A program made the translations under genes and the position numbers. 35,833 nt of DNA from Thiocapsa sp. (GTDB lineage: Bacteria; Pseudomonadota; Gammaproteobacteria; Chromatiales; Chromatiaceae). The stretch is from positions 1 to 35,833 of the forward strand of contig NZ_JAABRP010000030.1 of the NCBI RefSeq assembly GCF_011390875.1, given 5' to 3'. Below the pieces are notes generated by a model. The model was not told the origin of the DNA and did not search any database. It saw nothing but the letters and a program-made list of their open reading frames with translations. Below, in pieces: positions 6,688 through 15,605 of the stretch (positions are counted from its first letter, which is position 1; every line of letters starts with the position of its first letter).

Positions 6688-7749
6688 TCATTCGGGCTGC
6701 TCCGCTGTGCCGGCTGCTCGCTCTTCCGGCATCGATCGGGCGAGATAGGCATCGAATGCCGGGGTTGCGACGCCGCGGAACGCATCGCCGTCGCGGACAA
6801 TCAAATAGGCCGCAATCCCCTGCGAGTCGGCAAGCGCCGGCGCACGCTGCTCGCCGAGCACCATGAAGGCGGTGGCAAGTCCGTCGACGACGATCGCGCG
6901 CTCGCCCACAACCGTCGCCGAGCCCAGATTGCGCTCGACCGGAGCACCCGTCGCGGGATCGATCTCGTGCGAATAGCGTTTGCCGTCCTTCACGAAGAAG
7001 TTGCGGTAGTCACCCGAGGTCGAGATGGCCCGGTCGGAGACCGGGACGATCCGGTGCACGGCGCGCCGATCCGCCAGCGGCTCCTCGATTGCGATCGCCC
7101 AGGGTTGTGCCTTGGCGTTGAGCCCCTTCGCGCGGATGGTGCCGGCCACCGCAACCATGTAATCAGCCACGCCCCGCGCATCGAGATCCGCCGCGACCCG
7201 GTCGGCACCATAGCCTTCCCCGAGCGCGGAGAGATCGATGTAGACATCACCCCGAGTCTTGCGGATGGCCGGCGGGGACGCGCGCAGCTCCAGCTTGCGC
7301 CACCCGACGCGTTCGCGCGCGGCCTGAATCTGCTCGGAGGTGGGAAGCTCCTCCGGTCGTGCGTCCGGCCCGAAGCCCCAGAGGTTGACCAAGGGGCCGA
7401 CCGTGATATCGAAGGCACCGTCGCTCAACTCAGCGATGCGCAGGCCTTCCGCGACCACCGCATGAAGCTCGGGCGAGACGGGGATCCAATCCGTGCCGGG
7501 ATTCGCGTTGAGCCGGGACAGCTCGGAGGTCGGCTCGTAGGTCGAGATCTCGGCGATCACCCGATCGAGGACCGACTCCACCGCGAGCTTGAGCGCATCT
7601 GCGGTCATCCCGACCGGAGGGCGGGCGACCTTGACCGAGTAGTAGGTACCCATCGTCGGTCCTTCGATCTCGATCGAAGGGACGGCACGCTCGCCGCAGC
7701 CGGACAACAGCAACGCGCCTAAGGTCATCAGCACGGGAAAGGGACCCAT
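6688..7749 (-). CDS. apbE: ApbE FAD:protein FMN transferase (lipoprotein)
   Basis: This 353-residue protein has a signal peptide and lipobox (LLLSGC, Cys18), so it should be anchored in the periplasm. ApbE attaches FMN covalently to Ser/Thr residues of partners such as the NqrB/NqrC and RnfG/RnfD subunits. Family marks seen are the N-terminal GPTMGTYYSV, the aromatic NLWGFG, DLSALGEGYGAD, the substrate strand VAGTIRAKG, STSGDYRNFF, HEIDPATG and the metal-site region VVDGLATAFMVLG. The start has a good ribosome binding site (AGGTGA). No Nqr or Rnf genes are in the window, so its client is elsewhere. The gene is convergent with the upstream exchanger. Confidence 0.93.
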   Translation of the reverse strand: MGPFPVLMTLGALLLSGCGERAVPSIEIEGPTMGTYYSVKVARPPVGMTADALKLAVESVLDRVIAEISTYEPTSELSRLNANPGTDWIPVSPELHAVVAEGLRIAELSDGAFDITVGPLVNLWGFGPDARPEELPTSEQIQAARERVGWRKLELRASPPAIRKTRGDVYIDLSALGEGYGADRVAADLDARGVADYMVAVAGTIRAKGLNAKAQPWAIAIEEPLADRRAVHRIVPVSDRAISTSGDYRNFFVKDGKRYSHEIDPATGAPVERNLGSATVVGERAIVVDGLATAFMVLGEQRAPALADSQGIAAYLIVRDGDAFRGVATPAFDAYLARSMPEERAAGTAEQPE

Positions 7750-8215
7750 ATCAGATCACCTCATGAAGGAAGAATTGCTCGTGACGACGGGCGCGACCCT
7801 GAACACCTCGGCCCCGGACCGATGGCAGCAGGAGGGTAACACCCGCTCCGAAACACGCGCCGACGCGCGATACGGATCACACGCCGCTTGCGAACGCTGC
7901 GACGGAGACCAATTGCTCGAGCAGACCCGCCGGTTCCTGCTGAGGCTGCTTGGCGGAGATGCTCGGCGGGATTGCGGCCTTCGGTCTGGTGGGGCTCTTC
8001 GCCCCATCCTGATCGCCATCCTGCTGGCCGTATGGCGCGAATGGATCGCCGAGCCGACGCCCGGGGACTGAGCTTCGGCCGGCCGGCGTACGCGCCGCCG
8101 CCGCACCCGACCCGTCTGGGCCGTCATCCGAGCATCGGGACGGCCGACCCAGCGTTGCTTGCACGTCGAGGGCATCACGCCGCGCATCTCCGGCGCGATC
8201 AGCACGCGGCATGAC
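7750..8215. other. 466-bp gap between apbE and secF
   Basis: Several overlapping frames stay open here on both strands, but none shows a recognisable domain. The best guess for a small gene is listed separately. No terminator with a T-run is visible after secF. Confidence 0.4.
7763..8071 (+). CDS. Possible small unknown protein (weak ORF)
   Basis: This 102-codon frame starts with an ATG 13 bases beyond, and divergent from, the apbE start. It would encode a mostly polar protein ending in one hydrophobic helix (LRPILIAILLAVW) followed by an acidic tail. Third positions are fairly GC-rich, but less so than in the neighbouring certain genes. There is no clear ribosome binding site and I recognise no family. 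Minus-strand frames over the same bases are equally long. It may be spurious. Confidence 0.2.
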   Translation: MKEELLVTTGATLNTSAPDRWQQEGNTRSETRADARYGSHAACERCDGDQLLEQTRRFLLRLLGGDARRDCGLRSGGALRPILIAILLAVWREWIAEPTPGD

Positions 8216-9166
8216 TCAAGGCAGGGTGTTGCCGGCCTCGGCACCTTCTTTCGGAACCGGCAGGAGGTCCGCGCGACTCACCCCGAGCATGATCACCGTG
8301 GCGGTGGCGATGAAAACGGTGGAGTAGGTTCCGACAAACACCCCGATGATCAGCGCAAGCGAGAAGCCGCTGAGAGCCTCGCCGCCGAAGATGTACAGTG
8401 AGATGAGAACAAGCAGGGTCGTGCCGGAGGTAATAATGGTCCGCGACATGGTCTGGTTGATCGCCATGTTGGTGATCTCGATCACCGTTCCCTTGCGGAT
8501 CTTGCGGAAACTCTCTCGAACGCGATCGAAAATAACGATGGTGTCGTTCAGCGAGTACCCGATGACGGCGAGAACCGCCGCCAAAACCGTGAGATCAAAC
8601 GGGAGCTGAAAGAGCGAAAAGACCCCGACGACGAAGAAGGCATCGTGCATGGTGGCCGCGATGGCACCGATAGCGAAGCGCCACTCGAAGCGCAAGGCCA
8701 CGTAGATCAAGATGCCGATCAGCGCGAAGAGCACCGCCAGGCCACCTTGCTCACGAAGCTCCTCCCCGACTTGCGGGCCGACGAACTCGACGCGTCGGAG
8801 CTCGACCTGTCCTCCGACAGCCTCGCTGAGCGCCTTGAAGACCTCCTCGCTGAGTTGCGCGCTCGCCTCTTCGCCTTCCTGCGGTGCGAGCCGGATCATG
8901 ACGTCGGTGAGGGCACCGAAATGCTGAATGGTTGCCCCGGTAAAACCTTTGGCCTCGAGTGCGGCGCGTACATCGCTCAGCTCGGCCGGGTTCTGGTAAC
9001 CCACCTCGAGCACGGTACCGCCGGTGAAGTCCAGACCAAGGTTGAATCCGCGTATGAGCATCGACAGAAGAAAGATCACCATCAACGCACCGGACACGAT
9101 GACCCACGGTCGGCGCATGCCCATGAAGTCGATATTCAGCTCGTTGATGACACTCAGGTCTCTCAT
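8216..9166 (-). CDS. secF: Protein translocase subunit SecF
   Basis: This 316-residue RND-type membrane protein works with SecD and YajC to drive late steps of Sec export using the proton-motive force. It has an N-terminal membrane helix (VIVSGALMVIFLLSMLI), then the conserved GLDFTGGT motif, a periplasmic domain (about 50-130) and five C-terminal helices containing GYSLNDTIVIFDRVRE, the signature of SecF TM4-5. An AAGGG ribosome binding site precedes the ATG. The gene is downstream of secD but separated from it by 221 bp carrying an inverted-repeat element, which is unusual for a secD-secF pair. Confidence 0.96.
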   Translation of the reverse strand: MRDLSVINELNIDFMGMRRPWVIVSGALMVIFLLSMLIRGFNLGLDFTGGTVLEVGYQNPAELSDVRAALEAKGFTGATIQHFGALTDVMIRLAPQEGEEASAQLSEEVFKALSEAVGGQVELRRVEFVGPQVGEELREQGGLAVLFALIGILIYVALRFEWRFAIGAIAATMHDAFFVVGVFSLFQLPFDLTVLAAVLAVIGYSLNDTIVIFDRVRESFRKIRKGTVIEITNMAINQTMSRTIITSGTTLLVLISLYIFGGEALSGFSLALIIGVFVGTYSTVFIATATVIMLGVSRADLLPVPKEGAEAGNTLP

Positions 9167-9224
9167 CGGAATCGCCCTTGATTTCGGACGTTCGTGTTAT
9201 CGAACGCCCTGGATTGTGATCGTC

Positions 9225-9290
9225 TTTGGTTAAATCGCGTTCGGCTCGGCAGCCATCGACACGCCTCGGAGCAGAACGCGATTAAAACCA
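9225..9290. repeat. Inverted-repeat element between secD and secF
   Basis: The left arm TGGTTAAATCGCGTTC (9227-9242) and the right arm GAACGCGATTAAAACCA (9274-9290) are reverse complements apart from a small indel, with a 31-base GC-rich centre. The arms resemble the TTTAAACCGCGTCC ends of the elements at 1910, 11939 and 27111, with T for C at two places. The rest of the 221-bp gap shows no gene. Confidence 0.7.
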
Positions 9291-9387
9291 TTAAGGTGTT
9301 TTCGCTTGAACCGCGTCGACGCCGCGACCTCGTGCGGACTCGACAGCGCACCCCGCACCGAGGCAGCGAGCCGGCCGAGGACGTGGT

Positions 9388-11244
9388 TCAAATGGCCAAC
9401 TTCTTCACGCGCCGTCCGCCGTAGATCAGATTGATCATTGCACGCGAGCCGTAGAGGGCGGTGAACATCGAGGTCAAGATGCCGATGACCAGCGTCACGG
9501 CGAATCCCTTGATCGGCCCCGTCCCGAAACTGAACAACACGATGGCGGCAATGAGGGTCGTCACGTTCGCGTCGACGATACTCGAGAGTGCCTTGTCATA
9601 CCCCGCATGGATACTTGCCTGCGGAGTACTTCCGTTACGGATCTCCTCGCGTATTCGTTCGTAGATGAGCACGTTGGCATCGACCGCCATACCGACGGTC
9701 AAGACAATTCCGGCGATTCCGGGCAAGGTCAGGGTCGCCTGCAACATGGACAGGATCGCGACGATCATGATCACGTTGGCGACCAGGACGACATTCGCCA
9801 CCAAGCCGAAGACGCGGTAATAGAGCACCATGAAGAGCAGGACCAGCGCCAAACCCACCATGACCGACATGAAGCCTTGGTCGATGTTGTCCTGACCGAG
9901 ACTAGGACCGATGGTTCGCTCCTCGACGATCTGGATCGGGGCGGCCAAGGCACCCGAGCGCAGCAGGAGCGCGAGGTTGTGCGCCTCGTCGCTGCTGTCC
10001 AACCCGGTGGTCTGAAAGCGCCGCCCGAAGGGCTCGCGAATGGTCGCGACACTGATCACCTCTTCGACCTTGCGGGTTCGCTTGACCGCCTCGCCGTCGA
10101 CAACCTCGGTGGTGGTCACGTTCTCGATGAAGACCACGGCCATCGGCTTGCCGACGTTTTCGGTCGTCATGGTCCGCATCCGCCGTGCGCCCTGGCCGTC
10201 GAGGTTTACGAAGACCGCGGGACTTCCACTCTGGCTGTCGAAGCCGGCGGAGGCGTCGGTGATCTGGTCGCCCGTGACGATCACGCGACGGTTCAGCAGG
10301 ATCGGCTTCCCGTCACGTTCGCGGTAGAGCCGGCTGCCGACGGGAACACGGCCATCGAGGGCATCGGCGACGCTGTGTTCGGTGTCGACGAGGCGATATT
10401 CGAGGGTCGCGGTTGCACCCAGCAGCTCTTTCAGGCGCCCCGGATCCTGCGCGCCGGGCAACTGGACCACGATGCGGCGATCGCCCTGTCGGGCAATACT
10501 GGGCTCGGCCACACCGAGCGCATTCACGCGATTACGCAGCGTCGTGATGTTCTGCTGCAAGGCGAAGGTGCGGACCTCTTCCTGTTGGGCCGGGGGTAGG
10601 CTCGCCGCGATGACGAAATCGCCGCCTTCGTCGAGGGGCTGTATGTCGAGATCCCGGAACTCGCTGCTCAGCGCTCGTTGAGCATCGTCGCGCATCGCTG
10701 CATCGTTGAACTTGATCAGGATGCGCGAGCCATCGCGTGCAACGGTCAAGTAGCGGATCTTGCGGTCCCGCAGCTCGGTGCGGATGTCGCCGACATAGCG
10801 CTCGAGCGCCTGGTCGAGGGCCGCCTCCATGTCCACATCGATCACGACATGGATGCCGCCGCGCAGATCGAGCCCCATCGACATGGGATTGAGGCCGAGA
10901 AACCGCACCCAGCCCGGCAGGTCTGCCGACAAGGTCAGGGCGGTGCGGTAACGCTCCGAGAGGGTCCGCTCGATTGCATCCTGCCCCGCCAACTGATCGG
11001 CCGAGGAGGCGAAACGCACCAACAGCTTGCCGCCTTCGCGCGTCTCGATGTCCTTCACGGGAACACCGGCGGTTTCGAGTGCCGCTCGCACCTCGGCAAG
11101 ACTGGCCTCGGTCACCTCGGAGCCACGCGCGGCGGTGATCTCGATCGACGGGTCCTGAGAGAAGAGGTTCGGAACCGCAAGGAGCAAGGCGCCGAGAACG
11201 ACGCCCAGGATCAGCAGATTCTTCCACAAGGGGTATTGATTCAT
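9388..11244 (-). CDS. secD: Protein translocase subunit SecD
   Basis: This 618-residue partner of SecF is encoded from the ATG at 11244. The frame extends to 11292, but MNQYPLWKN is the family's usual N-terminus and leads straight into the first helix (LLILGVVLGALLLAVPNLF). The large periplasmic P1 domain includes GLDLRGGIHV, and ATLEYRLVD and VVQLPGAQDPGRLKELLG mark the middle section. Five C-terminal helices carry AVDANVLIYERIREE, the SecD TM4 signature. It pulls translocating polypeptides into the periplasm. The length matches E. coli SecD. It follows yajC on the same strand. Confidence 0.96.
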   Translation of the reverse strand: MNQYPLWKNLLILGVVLGALLLAVPNLFSQDPSIEITAARGSEVTEASLAEVRAALETAGVPVKDIETREGGKLLVRFASSADQLAGQDAIERTLSERYRTALTLSADLPGWVRFLGLNPMSMGLDLRGGIHVVIDVDMEAALDQALERYVGDIRTELRDRKIRYLTVARDGSRILIKFNDAAMRDDAQRALSSEFRDLDIQPLDEGGDFVIAASLPPAQQEEVRTFALQQNITTLRNRVNALGVAEPSIARQGDRRIVVQLPGAQDPGRLKELLGATATLEYRLVDTEHSVADALDGRVPVGSRLYRERDGKPILLNRRVIVTGDQITDASAGFDSQSGSPAVFVNLDGQGARRMRTMTTENVGKPMAVVFIENVTTTEVVDGEAVKRTRKVEEVISVATIREPFGRRFQTTGLDSSDEAHNLALLLRSGALAAPIQIVEERTIGPSLGQDNIDQGFMSVMVGLALVLLFMVLYYRVFGLVANVVLVANVIMIVAILSMLQATLTLPGIAGIVLTVGMAVDANVLIYERIREEIRNGSTPQASIHAGYDKALSSIVDANVTTLIAAIVLFSFGTGPIKGFAVTLVIGILTSMFTALYGSRAMINLIYGGRRVKKLAI

Positions 11245-11391
11245 TGCAATTCCAGTCGCAACAGCGGGCGCGATCGGGGATGGGCCGGACACCGGCCGGC
11301 GCCAATGAGGGCGCCCGCGCCCTGAGCCGGAGGAATCCGGTCAAGACGCCGCGGCGCCGGAGGCACCGCGGCCGAGGTGCGGGCGAAGGGC

Positions 11392-11727
11392 TTACAGATC
11401 TTTCAGCGTTCCTTTCGGCATCACGGACTCAACCGAGCTGCGCCGGATCTTCACCGCGACACCGTCGGCGATGTCGAGGAGTGCAAAGTTGTCCCCGATC
11501 TCGGCGATGCGCCCGGCGATCCCGCCGATCGTGACGACCTCGTCACCCTTCGCCAAGGACTCCACCATCTTGCGATGCTCCTTCTGACGCTTGGACTGCG
11601 GACGGATCAGGAGAAAATAGAAGACGACCGCAAACAACACCAACGGAAGCAGGGCCAGAAAAGGATCACCTGCGGTGGCGGCGGCCTCGCCTTGGGCGAC
11701 GGCATCGGAAATCAGAAAGCTCATCAT
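11392..11727 (-). CDS. yajC: Sec translocon accessory protein YajC
   Basis: This 111-residue protein has one membrane helix (about 22-41, FLALLPLVLFAVVFYFLLI) followed by the typical YajC string RPQSKRQKEHRKMVESL and a small cytoplasmic domain (GDEVVTIGGIAGRIAEI). It associates with SecDF and YidC. Two adjacent ATG codons open the frame, and either could be used. It lies between tgt and secD as in most gammaproteobacteria. The 302-bp gap to tgt is wider than usual and contains a 33-bp repeat. Confidence 0.95.
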   Translation of the reverse strand: MMSFLISDAVAQGEAAATAGDPFLALLPLVLFAVVFYFLLIRPQSKRQKEHRKMVESLAKGDEVVTIGGIAGRIAEIGDNFALLDIADGVAVKIRRSSVESVMPKGTLKDL

Positions 11728-11938
11728 TTATTGCCTATGGTCTGTGGATCGCCCGGTCGCGATCCGGCGGTTTGGACGAGGACGGGGCCGAAAAGGGCCG
11801 CTCAACCTCTGGAAAACTCGGCGCCGAATTATGGCATAGCGCGGAGCAAGTTGCAGCGTCGGGCAAGACGCGTCCATCGCGACGGGCCTAAACCACGCAC
11901 CCGCTGAATGTCGTGGCTGCAGCAAACGTCGAACTCAC

Positions 11939-11971
11939 TCGAACATTCCCATCTCGCTCTGGACGCGGTTT
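11939..11971 (-). repeat. 33-bp repeat, copy b
   Basis: Read on the minus strand, this copy begins AAACCGCGTCCAGAGCGAGA and ends TGTTCGA, matching 1910-1942 at 28 of 33 positions. It sits in the 302-bp gap between tgt and yajC, in the middle of a presumed operon. I see nothing else identifiable in that gap. Confidence 0.75.
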
Positions 11972-12029
11972 AGTTTCGAGATCGGCCCGACGTCGGCGCG
12001 CACCTTCACCTTAGGGGACGCGCCTTCGA

Positions 12030-13145
<1,116 letters not shown>

Positions 13146-13859
13146 TTACCTCGGGTCGCGCCGTGGCTCGGCGTCGAGCCATTCCAGGAGTTGATGAAGC
13201 GTGGTCACCGTCAGAGCCGGAGGCGCCAGCTCGTCCGGCCAGGTCCGCCCGTATCGATTCACCCAGACCGCGGTCATCCCGACCGCCCGTGCCCCTTCGA
13301 CATCCATCCAGGGATCGTCGCCGAGGTGCAGGCACTCGCCGGGCGCACAGCCTGCATGCTCGAGTGCGCTGACAAACAGCGCCGGATGAGGCTTGGCGGC
13401 GCCCGCATCGGCGGCCGTAATGCTGCGCTCGAACAGCCCGCGCAAGGGTGTCGCCTCGGGGTTGGCGGTGCCGTTGGTGAGCGACACCAGGCGGTAACGC
13501 GCGGACAGCGCCCGCAGGACGGGGGACACGTCATCGAACGGCTCGACACGATTGCGATGCTCGTCGAACAGCGCCAAGGCCTCCTCGGCCAATCCTACCG
13601 CATAATCGAACGACTCCAGCAGCATGGCCAACGAGCGGCGGCGGATCTGGCCCAGGTCATGCGCGATCTCGGGCATGGCGTCCATCAGCTCGCGACGGTG
13701 ACGGCGCATGCTTGCCAGATCGTGGGCCTCGGCCAGACGCGGCGCATGCTGGCGCAGCCAGGCATGGAAGGCGTCCTCGGCGGCCTGAATCACGGGTACG
13801 CAAGGCCAGACCGTATCGTCCAGATCCAGGGTGATAAGTCGAATAGACGGAGCGGGCAT
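13146..13859 (-). CDS. HAD-family hydrolase (YigB/phosphoglycolate-phosphatase-like)
   Basis: This 237-residue haloacid-dehalogenase phosphatase has all four HAD motifs: LDLDDTVW (Asp12 nucleophile, Asp14), SLTNGTAN (Thr128), AAKPHPALF (Lys156) and HLGDDPWMDVEGA (Asp181/182). The cap domain (about 25-100) is helical, as in the YigB/HdhA-like subfamily I. I start at the ATG at 13859 because an AGGAT site precedes it and the HAD motif then starts at residue 10. The longer frame would run into msrA. The gene sits 6 bp before tgt. The substrate cannot be told: small phosphorylated metabolites such as FMN or phosphosugars are typical. Confidence 0.9.
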   Translation of the reverse strand: MPAPSIRLITLDLDDTVWPCVPVIQAAEDAFHAWLRQHAPRLAEAHDLASMRRHRRELMDAMPEIAHDLGQIRRRSLAMLLESFDYAVGLAEEALALFDEHRNRVEPFDDVSPVLRALSARYRLVSLTNGTANPEATPLRGLFERSITAADAGAAKPHPALFVSALEHAGCAPGECLHLGDDPWMDVEGARAVGMTAVWVNRYGRTWPDELAPPALTVTTLHQLLEWLDAEPRRDPR

Positions 13860-13900
13860 GAGGCTATCCTGCGCCGGTCGTGTCGATTCGTCGACCGCGA

Positions 13901-14437
13901 TCACTCGACCAGCAATGCCGCATGACGCGCCCGCAGCTTGGCGAGCTTGGGCGAGATGACGACCTGACAGTAGCCCTGGCTAGGATTGCGGCGGTAATAG
14001 TCCTGATGATATGCCTCGGCCGGATAGAAGGGCGGGACGGGCTCGACCTGCGTCACGATCGGGGCCGACCAGATGCCTTCCGCGGTCAGCCGCGCGATCA
14101 CCCGTTCCGCGATCTCGCGTTGCACATCCGAATGATAAAAGATCACCGATCGGTACTGGCTGCCGACATCGGCACCCTGCCGGTTCAGCGTCGTCGGGTC
14201 GTGGATCGTGAAGAAGACCTCGAGGAGTGTTTCGAAGTCGATCCGGGTATCGTCGAAGCCGATCTCGACCACCTCTGCATGGCCGGTCGTGCCCGTGCAG
14301 ACTTGATGATAAGTCGGCTGCGCGCCGGGGCCTCCGGCATATCCGGAGACTACGGACTGCACCCCTTCGACGCCTTGAAAGGCCGCCTCCAAGCACCAAA
14401 AGCACCCGCCGCCGAGTGTCGCTGTTTCAATCGCCAT
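13901..14437 (-). CDS. msrA: Peptide methionine (S)-S-oxide reductase MsrA
   Basis: This 178-residue enzyme repairs methionine-S-sulfoxide in proteins. The catalytic motif GGGCFWC (9-15) holds the nucleophile Cys12 and Cys15, and a C-terminal Cys157 in GYCQVV can act as resolving cysteine. Other family marks are SGYAGG, TGHAEVV, FFTIHDPTTLNRQGADVGSQYRS and AYHQDYYRRN. The length is typical of the short, probably cytoplasmic form, and no signal peptide is seen. It lies 41 bp upstream of the HAD gene, so it may be the first gene of the HAD-tgt-yajC-secDF group or a separate unit. Confidence 0.96.
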   Translation of the reverse strand: MAIETATLGGGCFWCLEAAFQGVEGVQSVVSGYAGGPGAQPTYHQVCTGTTGHAEVVEIGFDDTRIDFETLLEVFFTIHDPTTLNRQGADVGSQYRSVIFYHSDVQREIAERVIARLTAEGIWSAPIVTQVEPVPPFYPAEAYHQDYYRRNPSQGYCQVVISPKLAKLRARHAALLVE

Positions 14438-14608
14438 CGCTCTTCGCTCCCGTTGTGCTCCGTAACCGCGCCGTGGCTCACCGAGGCCACGTGCCAGTCA
14501 CCCGTTTGACCCTCGTCTCCGCCCGAGAGTTGGGGGCGAAGCCGGTCCCGCAACAGCGTTCTCCGGAGATCCACCTGTCGGATCGGATTCGAGACCTTCA
14601 AGAGGGGC

Positions 14609-14728
14609 TTGACAGGAGAAACAGTAAATAAGAAACTGGTGATGTACTGAAGCTTCGCGCTTCGGTGCACTCCTCCATCCTCCTTTGGTGGTAACTTCAG
14701 AGCGCGACGCCCGTCGCGCTTTTTTTTT
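14609..14728 (+). ncRNA. Candidate small RNA with CU-rich loops
   Basis: A TTGACA (14609-14614) resembles a -35 box, though the -10 region is weak. Downstream is a hairpin (ACTGAAGC pairing with GCTTCGGT, 14646-14666). Then comes a pyrimidine-rich segment with two CCTCC motifs (14672-14676 and 14679-14683), which are complementary to Shine-Dalgarno sequences. A perfect terminator follows. CTGAAG (14647-14652) can alternatively pair with CTTCAG (14695-14700), which would present the CU-rich segment as a loop. This layout resembles trans-acting sRNAs that cover ribosome binding sites. The start is uncertain, and no known RNA family is recognised. Confidence 0.35.
14701..14728 (+). terminator. 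Rho-independent terminator
   Basis: AGCGCGAC (14701-14708) pairs perfectly with GTCGCGCT (14713-14720) around a GCCC loop and runs directly into nine Ts. It works only for plus-strand transcription. The nearest upstream genes are on the minus strand, so it must end a non-coding or unrecognised transcript. Confidence 0.85.
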
Positions 14729-15107
14729 GCCCGTTGATCGGTCATGTGGTCCTCCCCCTGCTCGGTTTCCCGAGCCGACGCAGCAGGGCGGCGAGGGCCC
14801 CCATGAAAGTCGTCCGCCGACCTGGACGCGGTGCGTCTGCTGAAAGGCTGCGCGCCGGCCGAGATGAAACAAAAAGGTTTCCCGGGCACGTGGGATTCCA
14901 GATCACAGCAGGGGGACGGGGCACGTCTGTGTCGCAGCCAGGGTTGAAAGCAGCAAGGATCGAATTCAGCAGGCGCATCCTACGCCGCTTTCAGCACCGT
15001 ACCCATGCGCACTAGGTCGTCAGGAGGGGCCGCGGGGATCCGTCGACGGAAGATGACCGAGCACCACCGTCTCCGCAGCCGTGCGATCAGCCCGTCACCA
15101 ACCCCGC

Positions 15108-15401
15108 TCACGAGCGCTCGGAGTGCGGCGCAGATCCATCCGAGAGTCCGCTGCCGAGCTTGAGCGCATTGCGGATCCCCTCGGTCACATCCGCGCGATG
15201 CGCCGAGTCGCTACCGAGCTGGTTGGCCAGCCCGTCTTCGATCATGGCGTCGATAGCCTGCTCGGCACGCAGCCAGTCGGCACACGCGCCTCCGGGAGCG
15301 AAACCCCGATGCTCGGCAAGAAAATAGGCCGCGATCTCGACCATCTTGCGGCGCTCGTCCGTCGTCGGCGCGCCGGGCGCCTGTAATTTCGTCGGGTGCA
15401 T
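15108..15401 (-). CDS. DUF2934 domain protein
   Basis: This is a 97-residue protein. Residues 14-45 (TDERRKMVEIAAYFLAEHRG, then FAPGGACADWLRAE) match the short DUF2934 helical motif, a domain of unknown function common in proteobacteria and often found beside glycogen or trehalose genes. The C-terminal half is polar, with no recognised fold. I take the ATG at 15401, directly before the conserved part. The longer frame to 15563 adds residues unlike coding sequence. It is divergent from the DUF2760 gene, 204 bp away. The function is unknown. Confidence 0.75.
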   Translation of the reverse strand: MHPTKLQAPGAPTTDERRKMVEIAAYFLAEHRGFAPGGACADWLRAEQAIDAMIEDGLANQLGSDSAHRADVTEGIRNALKLGSGLSDGSAPHSERS

Positions 15402-15605
15402 CGACCGAGACCCCTGATGTCGCCCGATCCGGGCTGTTGGTGGTGCCCCGATTATGCCATCGAGGCGGGTGCGGGTAGATCTCCCGATTTCACTGAAATC
15501 CACGGTCGAGCGGCAGCGAGCGGCGCGGTACCATGCGCACCTCGGGACGACGTGTGCTTGCATGCCGTCCGATCTGACTAAATTGGCCGTTACGAGGATG
15601 CTTCC

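Larger units (their letters stand above)
14438..15107. other. 670-bp region without a convincing protein gene
   Basis: The region lies between the divergent msrA start and the DUF2934 gene. It holds a strong plus-strand terminator and a candidate small RNA, listed separately. A minus-strand frame has an ATG at 14745 preceded by a perfect GGGGGAGG site and would start MTDQRAKKKRDGRRALK. It then runs through the terminator and antisense into msrA, with no known domain, so I do not call it. The part from 14760 to 15107 shows only small imperfect hairpins. Confidence 0.5.

Noticed and set aside
14350-14745. Minus-strand frame starting MTDQRAKKKRDGRR after a perfect GGGGGAGG
   Set aside because: The start signal is good, but the frame is antisense to the terminator and candidate sRNA, runs into msrA, and shows no family or codon bias. 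Kept only as an alternative to the sRNA reading.
14920-14965. GCAGCCAGGG and AAAGCAGCAAGG resembling part of the 4.5S SRP RNA
   Set aside because: The conserved SRP loop (GGAAGGAAGCAG) and the pairing strand are absent.
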